Source: Gyrodactylus bullatarudis (Eukaryota > Platyhelminthes > Monogenea > Gyrodactylidea > Gyrodactylidae). Taken from it: a stretch of 64,000 nt of DNA. The translations under genes and the position numbers were made by a program. This document shows positions 1 through 12,500 of this stretch, one piece after another. The notes under the pieces were generated by a model. The model saw only the letters and a list, made by a program, of their open reading frames with translations, ran no database searches and was not told the DNA's origin. The first letter of the stretch is position 1; each line of letters starts with the position of its first letter. The stretch is taken from assembly GCA_012064415.1 (NCBI GenBank), contig SSNU01000021.1, forward strand, positions 169,057-233,056. Reading direction: 5' to 3'.

Positions 1-547
1 CTTCAATTGCTAATTACTGGTTTCATTGCATACGACTTAATCATAATTACCCTCCCTATACTTCAATGTTAAGATTCTGAGTCAAACACATGGATGTGTG
101 TGAGGGTATGAAATTGCCTTATATACCTTCGTGTACACCATATCATTCCACTATTTTTGAGAAGCTACGTCTGATTTGTCATTCCACTATTCTTGTTTCT
201 CTCTTGGTTATTTATTTTATTCATCTAAATATATTCAATAAAATAACTCTCTAGGTCTGTTATCAATGGATTTACCAAATCTGAAGTGACAATGCATTGA
301 AATTTTAGGAGTATTAGAACAAGTTATGTCGAATATTTTAATAAATTATAACCATAATTAATCTTTGATTCGTTCGTTAATTGAAAAAAATCCATCTTAA
401 TCATCTTGGATAAAATTCAGTTCGAGTATCAAATTTAATATTATCGAGAAGAGCTTTTGTTGTTGTAAAAATATGTTTATTGGAACAAAGTGAGTGAATG
501 TTTTTATAATAACTCCTCATCAATACTGGGAAGATTGAAATCATATT
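1..547. other. Flank downstream of TRPA-A, no gene seen
   Basis: AT-rich sequence beyond the stop codon of TRPA-A. I see no coding exon or RNA gene. It probably contains the 3' UTR and polyadenylation region of TRPA-A on the minus strand. Confidence 0.5.
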
Positions 548-3500
548 TTAGACTTGTGGAGATTTCTTCTCAATTTCATTCGTTATTTGCTGCATTTTGT
601 CCAGCTCATTCTTCAACGTTCTGATTTTCTCAATGGCGTTGTTGAGTTTAGCCTCAGTAGATTCGACATTTTTGTTCAACCACTGGAAAAGAAGGAAAAT
701 TAAGTCTCAAAATTTCACTCATCTTGGTCTAATTTGAATGAGAATAATCTTGCATAATCTCTGATTCATAATATTTCCTCATCAACAAAAGAGGATCAAA
801 TAATGATAAAATAGAAATGACATACCCTTGCTGATCTAAAATCAGGTAGATGGTAGGTGAAGATAAAATTTTTCAATTTTTCAGCCCAGCTCTTTTCCTT
901 GTTTGGGTATAATGTTCTGAATTTGCGAATTTTTGTCCTTAAAAATTCTTTTGGAAATGATTGTTCCGTTTCAAGGCATACTTTGACCTTTAAGAAAGAA
1001 AGAATAAAAAATTTGATACAGTCGTCTGTAAATGACTTTTAATGTCTTGGCAAATATCTTTGCGAATGATGAAATATGAAGACTAGAGTCTACTAGAAAT
1101 TCGAAAATCAATATAATCTAATGTATAGAAATAAAGCAAAGATTTAATTAAGACGTAATCTGATATGAGATTTATTTAAGATTAGTGAAGCCATCACAAT
1201 TAGTTTATTAAAATTTTGTATAAATTTCTCAGATTATATTTATTATCTGAAAGAGAATAAGACTTAGAAAAATTTCTTGAGTATCTTGCATATCTCCGGA
1301 CCTAGAGAGTGTTAAGTCCTGAGACCGAGATAAGAGCATTATACGAGTCGATATGAGGAAAGAGAGAGTGTAAAAGTCTATAGTTAGAAACTGAGAGTTA
1401 TTTAAAAAAGAGGGAAAACCAGTGATTTTTAAGCTTACATCACTGAAAAAGGATTTAATTTTAAACTGGACGATATATTGAAATCTAGGTCTAAAGTTAA
1501 GGAGACGATTTCTCCAGGAAGTAGAAGCGATTCCATGAGGGTTGTAGGTATACCAGATGAAAGCATTATTTTGCATTTATCTCTACAGCCCCATGGCCTC
1601 AAGAGAATCTTTTGGACGTGAAAAGTTGCGATTTATTTTAATAATGTTTATTTTGAAGATGAATTTTAGATCATCAACATGTTTTAAAAGGACACCCTCA
1701 ATATCCTTTGGAAGCTGAATGTCAGCGAAGAAAAGACTAAAGAGTTGAGGATCAATAGTAGAACCCAGGAAACCAATCTCTAAGATTACCATGATCTTCT
1801 GAGTGGAAAGAGAAAAAAATCCCCTATTAAAAAAAGTATCGAAGCTCAAATTGACATAATTGATTATTTTATTGGTTAAAAAAGGCCTGAAGATCATTTA
1901 AGAGGTGGAATGACTAAATGTGGGATTTAAGTCTTTTGTTGGAATGACTAAATGATGTGTGCTCTTTTGTGTTCATGTGTATGATCAATATGAGCGATGA
2001 GGGTAATACTCATAGACCAGAACAAATCTTCAACTTTGGTTAATGCCAAAAACGAAGATATTCAAATCCTCACTTTTAGGCCAAGATTATTTAAATAAAA
2101 TTATAATTAGATCTATAGTATATAGATTTCTGGTTTAGCAATAAAACGATCACATACTTTCATAATGTCATGATTCAACTTTGCCTGGTTCATTATCTCC
2201 CCGATATCATCAATAGCCAGACCAACAGTTAAATTCATCAGGATGATATTCATGAATATGATAAAGGTGAAGAATATACCGTATGAGGCTACTGGATAGG
2301 TGATTTTGTATTCTTCACTGTAAAATATCTAGAGAATATAAGAAAAAAATCCATAAAAAATTATCACGAATATAATGTTTGTATCCTTGGGTGTTGAGCT
2401 CTGTAACTCGATATCTTCCCCATCTTTCCATGATATGACATAACATTGTCATGCAAAATACGGATCAGGTGAGGGAATATTTTACTGTATCAATATAAAA
2501 TTCTAATTTTAAAATCAACCTACTTACAAATAGCCATATAGATTGTATTTTCTTAAACTAGGTGTCTATGTTAGTATTAAAACTCGAGTGACTTTTTTTA
2601 TTCTATAAATCAGAGACCAACTCTAATCAAGAGTAAAAAGATTAACAGTAAAATACACATTATTTCTAAATCCTCACAATAGGAGTTTCTCATTGACTAC
2701 TGAGAATATCTATATGTTCGGCTCTTTTTTCCTCATTACAGTTAAATAAATTTAATTCATATAGAGATTTAATGCAATTAGATAACTTACATCACCATAG
2801 TCAACTTCACCAGTGGTCATTACCAACACCTTTATGATTGAATAGAAAGGAGTTGAAAATGATGGATTATGCGAGAAGAGCAAATGATACGGAATTGCAT
2901 AGGTTACAATCAAATTGAAGAATATGAGAAACAACATGAAGAATGTTTTGGTCACCTTTACGAATATAATCATGTAGAGGCCAATGATTGGGATCTTTTG
3001 GAGAAATATGCAGAATGTGAACCAAGCGGATAACACGGCCAGCGTTCCAAGTTCCCATTGCCAATTCTATTAGTTAAAAAAAATAAATATTAATTTTACT
3101 ATGAATTTGTGCTCAGATCGAACATAAATTTATCATTTATACAAACCAGGATTTTGGAAATTCATCAAATTTTAATATTGATCTAAGAGTTCATGATTAT
3201 CAGGATTATCAAAATAATCAGACGATAACCTGTAATACTTTTGGCAGATTTTTGCCCTTGTCCAATTTTGATCAGATGATCATAAAAAAGATTTAACTAG
3301 CGATATTAACTAGCTTCAAAAGCTTGCTTATAAATTAGAAGTCATCATTCTCTTAACTACTAAGTTATTTTAGTCAAAAATATATACCAAGACCTTATTA
3401 GACCTACTTCAAAGTACAATGAATATTTATATATTTATCTAAAAAAAATTATTGAATAGGTTACCAAAAATCTACAGACAATTTCGAGACATTGATGAAA

Positions 3501-6500
3501 AATGAATTTTTTGTAAAAACCATAAATTGCCAAATCCAATGAGAATAGCTTTATTTATTTGCTTCTCAGGATATAATCTTGAAAAAAATATAAATTTTAT
3601 CCGATTTCATAGATCTAAGTATTGACATACGAGTCGGATTCCTTTGTCTTTTTGACATGGTAAAATGTCAATAATCACTAAAACAGCTCCAATGTATGAG
3701 AATATCTCAAAGTAATTCTCCAGTTCCATGAAGTAGTACTGTTTCTGTCTTATAATCTGATAAATCTAAAAAGGAATTTGAAAGGATGAAAATAATCCAG
3801 AGTGATTAAATGAAAATAACCTACCTCTTTTATTAACGAAATAATGCATATTCCCAGAATGATTATTTGAAGAGCGAATATGGAATCAGTCGGTAGGTCA
3901 ACATCCCTGGTCCTGCAATATTCATCAAATGAACTGGAAAGAAAATCAAAAAACATGCTTCAATAAAATTAGATTACTGAAAATATTCAAATGTATGTAG
4001 AGAAAAATTATGAAGATACCTTATGAATAGGAACTTCTTGAATCGAGTTGAAATGAAAAAGATCAATAAATGTCCATCGAACGAATAATTATTGAAACTC
4101 AAATAAAGAATCAAAAACGAGGTAGCCGTTACAATCTGCGTGATAGGAATTTGATCCTTAAACGTTTAGACTAACCCAAAGCTTGTAATATACAATTTAT
4201 TACATAATAAGTCAGTAAGAAAATTTTATATAAACAGAATAATGTAAGTAAAAACATATTTATGAATTTTAGCAGATTTTATGCGAAACAAAAGAGGAAA
4301 AAATAGATTGCTTCCATCGTCAATCTTACACTGTAGATCGTTGATGCGATATCAGAGAGTCATACTAAGTTGATAGTTATTTTAAAATATTAAAATTAAA
4401 TAATTTAGCTTTTTTTATTCAAATAATACAGTACTATTTATCAACAGGCTTATTCTTGCTTTTGCTTGTTGAGCTTTTGCTTGATCATATCTTTTGATTT
4501 TTCGAGAGCCTCTTTGGTTTTTTTGAAGGCAATTTTAGCAGCACTAGTGATTTTCTTGGCTGCGTTTTTGGCAAAGCTGGTGACTTTATCTTTCATTGCT
4601 TTAGCGACAGCTTCTGCTTTACCCTTGGGGTCCTTCTTGAATTCTTCGAGTTGTGTGCTCATCCATTTCTTAAGTTTTTCAAATTTCTCTTTAAGATTTT
4701 CCAAGAGTTCTTTGAGTTTTTCTTTGGCTTCACCGGCAGCTTCCTTGATCCTTTCACCGAGAGCCTCCATCTTTTCTTTAATAGATGCAATGATTTCTTC
4801 AATTTTGCCTTTGGGGTCATTCTTGAAATCAAGGATTTGTTTTTTAACTTGGCTGCCAAAATCGGTTATTTGTTGCTTGAAGCTTTCAGCGATTTTCTTT
4901 GAGTTTTCTTTGGGATTTTTCATGAATTCTTTAATGCTATCCCTTGCGCTAATTGCCTTTTCTTTGAATTTATCTTTGGCATTAACGGCAGTTGCCTTGA
5001 TGTCATCAGCAAGTCCCCTCTTTTCGACGCCGGCACTCGAGAAAAAGAGTCATTTTTATGAACAAGACGTATCAATACAGAAAGAAGCTTACTTGGCATT
5101 TGAGATGGCCAGGAGACCGAACAATACTACTAATAGGAATTGCAATTTCATTTTAATCTTGGTGTTGGAGTAGATTTGCCAACCTCTATATACTCTCTCA
5201 AACGTTTTATTAGAATAAGCAGCAATATTAGCACTATCATTAATCGATAATATTTTGGAATTTTAAAATTGAGAGTCTTCCGCATGCACGTTAAAAAATT
5301 GATTAGGATAAATTCATGAGATAAATATATTTTAAAAATGCACTTACTCACAAGAAGGTATATAAAGGTTGGCAAATCTACTCCAACACCAAGATTAAAA
5401 TGAAATTGCAATTCCTATTAGTAGTATTGTTCGGTCTCCTGGCCATCTCAAATGCCAAGTAAGCTTCTTTCTGTATTGATACGTCTTGTTCATAAAAATG
5501 ACTCTTTTTCTCGAGTGCCGGCGTCGAAAAGAGGGGACTTGCTGATGACATCAAGGCAACTGCCGTTAATGCCAAAGATAAATTCAAAGAAAAGGCAATT
5601 AGCGCAAGGGATAGCATTAAAGAATTCATGAAAAATCCCAAAGAAAACTCAAAGAAAATCGCTGAAAGCTTCAAGCAACAAATAACCGATTTTGGCAGCC
5701 AAGTTAAAAAACAAATCCTTGATTTCAAGAATGACCCCAAAGGCAAAATTGAAGAAATCATTGCATCTATTAAAGAAAAGATGGAGGCTCTCGGTGAAAG
5801 GATCAAGGAAGCTGCCGGTGAAGCCAAAGAAAAACTCAAAGAACTCTTGGAAAATCTTAAAGAGAAATTTGAAAAACTTAAGAAATGGATGAGCACACAA
5901 CTCGAAGAATTCAAGAAGGACCCCAAGGGTAAAGCAGAAGCTGTCGCTAAAGCAATGAAAGATAAAGTCACCAGCTTTGCCAAAAACGCAGCCAAGAAAA
6001 TCACTAGTGCTGCTAAAATTGCCTTCAAAAAAACCAAAGAGGCTCTCGAAAAATCAAAAGATATGATCAAGCAAAAGCTCAACAAGCAAAAGCAAGAATA
6101 AGCCTGTTGATAAATAGTACTGTATTATTTGAATAAAAAAAGCTAAATTATTTAATTTTAATATTTTAAAATAACTATCAACTTAGTATGACTCTCTGAT
6201 ATCGAATCTTATGAACTTTAAGCCACGATTACTCAATGAGTTATACTCAGCCTAAAATAGTGAATCAACGATCTACAGTGTAAGATTATTTTATAGAAGA
6301 AATTTGTTCAAGTTCATAAATATGATAGTGCCTATGAATTGGGCCTTATAAATCGCATAAAGCACACTTAAAATTCGCATTAAATTTTTTAATCTAAAAA
6401 CATTGTGATTTTTTTTTAAATAACTCAAAGTTGTATTTGGCATGTATCACACTGATGAGTATGCCTGAAATAGAGATCTTTATTTGTGAAACAATCTGGC

Positions 6501-9500
6501 ATCTTCTTACTTTGCTCAAATTTTAAAGTTGTATGTTTTCTATCAGAGAAATCCATAGGGAACATAATTCTCTTAAAAATAACTAACTGGTATTTGAAAG
6601 GTATTTAAATTTTGATTCTCAATCGAATGGTATAAATTTTATCGATGAATTATGATAAATATTAAAATGGTAATCTTAGGACCTGTTGTTTTGAAACGTT
6701 GGTATATGGTAGAGTAATGCACATAAACCCTGAATATGAGGTCTTTTCAATCATATGACTGAAAAAAGATTGGAAAAATTATGATTGAAAGTAGAGACTG
6801 GGATTTTTAATTATAATTTTAATACGACTACTTTATAGTAGATGGTCGATTTTTAAATCGAGTTAGTCTTTTTTATATACAATTATTAGAGAATTCATTG
6901 TAGTATGTTTTATACGCATATGAATTAATACTTATGTCATTTTTCTTGAGCTCCTACTTATGATTAAAAAGGCATTTTTCGATATTAAAAACTATCCAAT
7001 TTTGTTATCATTTTTGTCAGCCATTCATGAGAATACCATTGATATGATCCAGAATCATTGATTCTTTTAAATTGAAAATATTAAACTTGTCAATGTTCAG
7101 AGGCTATAAGATCCATTTTCATAGAATTTGAAGTAGTTAATTCAGAATTAGGTATTTTCTTTATGCATGGAATTAATCAGGAGCTTCATCAAGAGTCTTC
7201 GTGACTATAGTCATGAACTAATGGTCTTTCTTTTAGATATTTCTAACATTATTTCAAGCTTAAATTTTTTCCTTTTCATAGTTAAGATGGCAATGATTTT
7301 TGAAATTCAATTATTCCTAAGGTTTCTTAATTATACGTCACAATATTCAGTAAAAACTCCTAGAATTCGGTGCAACTATTTTCAAGTATATCCCATACTT
7401 ATTTTTTAAGAATAACTTTTGTTTTGCAAAATTTTGAATAGCAAAAAAGTACAAGAAAGTTGTTATGGGTTCTTTGTTACCTTAGGAATATTCATTTATA
7501 TACTTATATTTTTTTGGTACTATTAGAATCTGATTCAGATCAAAATTATAAAAAAAACTTTGTTTGAAATTTTTATAGTTTTTTTTCGCCGCAAAGATAT
7601 TGATGATTCAATAATAATAAATCGATATCAGTTTACTCTCACCTCACCAATGCAGATTTGTTTTAAGATAAACCTGTGAATTTTGAAAAACGAGAAAAAT
7701 AAATTCTTTCTATTTTTAATTCTGTTAAATCGCATTCAAAATAAATATCATTTGATTACTCCAAAGCACTGACATAATAATTTTGATATAAATAATTTTC
7801 GATTGATTTTAGCGAAAGGATTTTCGAAAAGTAAACTAGAATGTTCTAAACTAAAGCACGTTTAGTTGCAAAAGTTTGTTTCTATAAAAATTACTCATTT
7901 AGTTACGAACTTTGAAGGAACTCAAAATGTTATTCCAAAACACTAGGTTGGCATTGGTATTATTATTCTGCGTAGTCTTTGGATATGTTCAATCTCAGTG
8001 AGTTTTCTGAATTCTCCTTGTTTTTATAACTCCCGCTTATTGAGAAGATTGAAGCAGAATCACGAACGATGCCTTGCTATGTCGGGCACTTTGCGAATGT
8101 CAAGACTGTAAGGTCAATCTGATGATAATTAGCCTCGATATTCGAGAAAGAAACTCATATAAGCTCAATCTTTGGGTCATCTTTACGAATAGTCATCTCT
8201 CTATCTGTTCATGATTTCTGAACCAATATAAATAGTGTGTTGGAATTTTAATTTCAGATTGATTAAAATTATTAATTCCAAAATAGAAACTCAGCAAATG
8301 AAACCTCGCTGCCGGTAATTGCAGATGCTTCATTCAGTATTGGGGAAGAGATGAACTTATTCCTGAGTGATCCAGAAAAAAATTTGAAAGCTTTTGGTGA
8401 TAAAATTAGATCAGAATTCCGAAAACTCGGGAGTTATGCACAAATGGAAATGAAAAAATCTGTAGAGAACAACTCGCCAGTAAATGGAATAGGCGAAAAA
8501 ATCCAAGGAAAAATGAATCGAATCTTGGAACAACTCAAGGAAGGATTCTTGAGATCTAGTAAAGAGTTTAAAAAGTTCTTCCAAAAGGCAATTGAAGGCT
8601 TCAAAAAGATGGAGGATACTGTAAAAAAATTCCTTGCTGAATTCGTTAAGGATCCTATAAAATTAGTCAAGAAAATGGGTAAAAAGATTGAAAAGTCACT
8701 TGTACAATTTGGAAGATCGACAAGATTTAGTCTTTCCAATTTAAGAAAGAAGTTCTTTGGAAGACTCAAAGAGTTCTTCAAAAGTAAATTTGGAAAGAAA
8801 AAATCAGAATAAATCATTTCTAGTTTAAAATTTAGTCTTTATTAATCCAATTTTATTAGAATCTAAAATCTTAATATACCCAGTGAAATAAAAAACTTTC
8901 TTTTATTCAGAAACAATCATAAAATTGATAAGAATCCCAAATTAATACGTTTTTTATTTATGTAGTTCTAAAATCATCATGGAGATTGAAATAAATGAAT
9001 GGTTAGAGACAAGATTTGAAGATTCAGGAAATAAAATCTACATCACTTATTATTGCTAATTTTAATTTACTGATTTTTTAGCAAGAATGTAATTTTCAAA
9101 AAAAAGAATAACCATTATTTTGTTAATCTACTAATAAGTAAAAGGAATATTTAAAAAAATTTAATTTCTATTTTGGGAAAACTGTAGTACTCTAATTGAA
9201 CCAATCAGTGGATTGCAATTTATCTCAATTTATCTAGCTTGTGTAACGGTTTGATCAAGCTTAAAGTATGTCTACTGATTTTATCACAGAAAATAAATGT
9301 TTTTTCCAATATAATCAGGGCTAAAATATTTTCATTTATTCATACTTGTACTTGCTTACTTTAAAAAAATTAATAAATTAAATCTTCATGTATTTCTTTA
9401 TTATATATCAAGAATTTCGTTATAAAATATTGTAAACTATGATAAACTCACACAGTTTCATTGTAATATTGATTTGGAGGCTGATTTACGATCATATAGA

Positions 9501-12500
9501 CGTTAAAAAGAACCAAAAACAGAATATATATGAAAAGATTAATGTAGTAGAAGTAAAAACCAAACGATTTCCATTTCTCTATAATGAGGGCATGAACAAG
9601 TGGATGTTCAATCAGACCCCTTTCATCACTTTCGATCATCTTGACCAGGGGATGTTCCTCATAGAGTCGTTTCACATTGGAGTCATAGAATTTGACATTC
9701 TCTTCCAGGAAGCCATCAGTTTTGTAGACGTTTCGATATTTATCATGAGACTATAGAAAAGATTTTAATCTCTAAGAATCTACAATTTTCCAAAAATTAT
9801 TTAAAGAATTTAAAAGAAATGACTTAGGTAATCTTGATTTTATGGTTGGCTGAGTTCTCAATTAACCTGATCTATTCCATCTTTATTTAAATTTTATTTA
9901 ATTGTAGTTTAACTATTCAAAGCCTTTCTCAGAGTTGATGTTTCACATTTATGAAAGAAGAAATCTATAAAAACATCTCTCTATCCGTAATTCTCATTTT
10001 TTTCAATTTCAATCTCACAACCAATCAAATTCTTTAGACGATAGTATAATAAATAAGAATGATAGTAAATTATCACGCCTATCCTATGAAATTAAGATTC
10101 TTGCATTGCTTTATAAGAAATCACTAAAATATTACCTCGTAATCAAGGGGGTTCTTACGAAAATGATATTTACAGAAACTTGAGTCTAAAGGTAACTCTC
10201 TCTGAACTGAATATAACTTTTTGAAATCCTTCGAAACATACCATACGTATATTAGTATCAGTTTTCTCATCATAAGTGTTCCATTCACAAAAGGAATCGT
10301 CGATTAGTTCAAAGTCGAATTTCACTGAAAATTCTGAATGGTCAATTGATTTTCCTTCGGTTATAATACACCAATCAAAGACATCGTAGGCCAGCTCTGA
10401 AAAATTCCATAAAAAATTGTAAGATGAGTTTATCTATAACAGACTTAATGTCTCAAACTTACTCGGCATGTACAAGATTAGCTCACGTAAGGTTGAGGTA
10501 TAACTGTCATCTGTGTTGAGGAAACGATTTCTTAACAAATTCGGAATTTGACCATTCGTCCAAATTAGAATTTTTGCACAAGACCTAAAGTTTCAATATA
10601 GAAGTCTAGAATTCTCACTCTTGATCTGAGGCTATGGCCACATCCAGAGCATTTAAACCATTGAATATTGTCACTTCATTCGCTCTAACACGTATAGAAG
10701 GATCTGCTCCATTTTCAAGGAGATACTTGACGATTCTCTCATGGCCATCACGGCAAGCTGCATGTAAGGCAGGAAACTAGAAAGATAAACTAGAATTTTC
10801 TCATCTTACTGCTACCTCGTTTGTGGGATTAATTTCTGCCCCATTGCTAATTAACAAAGCAACAACATCTTCAAAGCCATTCTTTGCAGCAGACGTTAAT
10901 GGTGTATGGTTCTTGTAGTCTAGTTTGGTTAGATCTGGCTTCAGCTTGCATAATACTGCAACTGTTTCCAGATGACCATTTTGAGCTGCTTTATGAACTG
11001 ATGTTTCTTCTTGGTCGTCAATGTCATCTACGTTGTTTTCCCTTCCGATAAATTCAACAACGCTAAAAAAATAAATAATAAAATTCAATTGATCCTACTC
11101 GGAATGGCCCTTGATCGCTGCCAAATGAAGTGGAGTCTGGTTGAAATCATTCCTGATCTTGGGATTCAGCTTTTTCAAATCATTGAACATCTAGGTGAGT
11201 TAAGAAAAGCAAAGAAAATTTACTTTGATGCACTCCAAATGACCATACTTGGCAGCAAAATGGAAAGGAGTGTTATTGTTTATGTCAGCAGCCTCGATTA
11301 AATTTTTATTTTCATTCTTTTCGAAAAATACCTAAAATGAATATTAAGATAAGCTATATTATTATATCACCGAGGATAAGATGATTTAAAATATTCTGAA
11401 TTGCAAATCTAAAAATAACTATGATTAATCCCTGGCAAAATTAATCAAGTGAATAGCAAAATGAAGAAAAACTTTAATTCTAAAGCTAGTTGACATGAAG
11501 ATGAGACAATTTTTACAAAAAACGTCAATTTTTTTCTTCAGGTAGTCAGGAAAAATTTATTCTTTGAATTAAATTGAATTAAATCTCTGAAATCAATAAA
11601 AATTTCAAGATCAAACATTGTAAAAGTAGAAATTTAGGGCATTTACAAAATTCAAAAATTAGCCTTTTTTGGCCGAATTGAATTTTTTTAGAAATTTTGT
11701 TCCTGATTATCTAGAGAAAAATTTAGTATTTTGTAAAATGTAGCAAATTCTCACCTTCATATCAACTAGGTTCATCAAAGTAATGAACGTTTGCTCACTA
11801 AAGGTATCAAACCCTAGGGTGGGAAGTATCAGTCATCAGTGATGACTCATCACAAACCCTACCCGATTGACAGTGTGATAAATTTTCAGATGTATCCCAA
11901 CACAACGGGAGAGCCCATCAGATTTATTCATATTTTTTCTTTGTATTTTACTATATACAGCCTGTATTTGGCATGTAAGAGGCTTACATGAGTATGCCTG
12001 AAATATAGTGCTTAATCCTCCCATTTTCGGCATCCTTTTTTACTTACTTTCTAAAAAACTAGGTTCAGTTTTTTCTATCGTTTACGCTTCTTGGAATATA
12101 ATAATTATCATGAGCCAGTTGAATAAGATTAAATTTTAAACAATGATTTCGATAATATCTGTACAGGTTCATGCAGCCCAAATTATTGGTCAATATTTTA
12201 ATTATTAAAGAAATTATTTTAAATAAGAGATAATTTTTACTTGAGAGAATTAATTTTCTAAATCTCTCGAACTAATAATACTAAGAAGCTTTTCTAGCAC
12301 AAGTAGTAGGGCCACTAATTCAGATTATATCATTCAGTCAGCTGTTTGATTAGCAAGCTCATTCAATAATCTGGAACAACTAACTGATAGAGATTTAAGG
12401 GATCCATATTTAGCTCCAATAGTAACTGCATTTTTGAACTTTGAATCTATTACGTTTTCTTTACAGTTGTGTTCCCTCAGGACTCTAATGTTTTCGTCTC

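Larger units (their letters stand above)
4347..6204. repeat. Near-perfect inverted duplication with two head-to-head genes
   Basis: Left arm 4347-5193 mirrors right arm 5358-6204 (positions sum to 10551), with a 164-bp unique spacer. Translations of the two arms are identical over all coding sequence. The first mismatch I found is in the TATA boxes near the spacer (5186/5365). Outside the arms, similarity resumes after a ~55-bp insertion on the right (about 6205-6260), so the duplicated unit was a little longer. Either a recent inverted duplication, or one kept uniform by gene conversion, or an assembly artefact. Confidence 0.9.
3934..9451 (-). other. 5.5-kb TRPA-A intron hosting nested genes
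   Basis: The exon ending at 9452 (TM1) stops in phase 2, and the exon starting at 3933 (TM2) supplies the missing base, so this is one intron. The same intron is 42 nt in TRPA-C and about 2.4 kb in TRPA-B. It holds the palindromic gene pair (4347-6204), a third secreted-protein gene (7927-8812), and otherwise AT-rich DNA. In 6205-7880 and 8813-9451 I see only a short repeat at 6431-6500 and no further gene. Confidence 0.8.

Noticed and set aside
4021..4140. Minus-strand membrane-like stretch (HLLIFFISTRFKKFLF) ending at a GT in phase 2, which could be an extra TRPA-A cassette exon
   Set aside because: TRPA-B and TRPA-C have no counterpart and the exon set without it is complete. The acceptor that keeps phase is only moderate. 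RNA evidence would be needed.
4466..5173. 235-aa open frame on the plus strand, mirrored at 5378-6085 minus
   Set aside because: It is the complement of the secreted-protein genes, runs through their intron and promoter, and shows Leu/Ser-rich reverse-frame composition.
7167..7409. 80-codon open frame on the plus strand in the TRPA-A intron
   Set aside because: No signal peptide, no paralogy to the neighbouring nested genes, and composition typical of AT-rich noncoding DNA.
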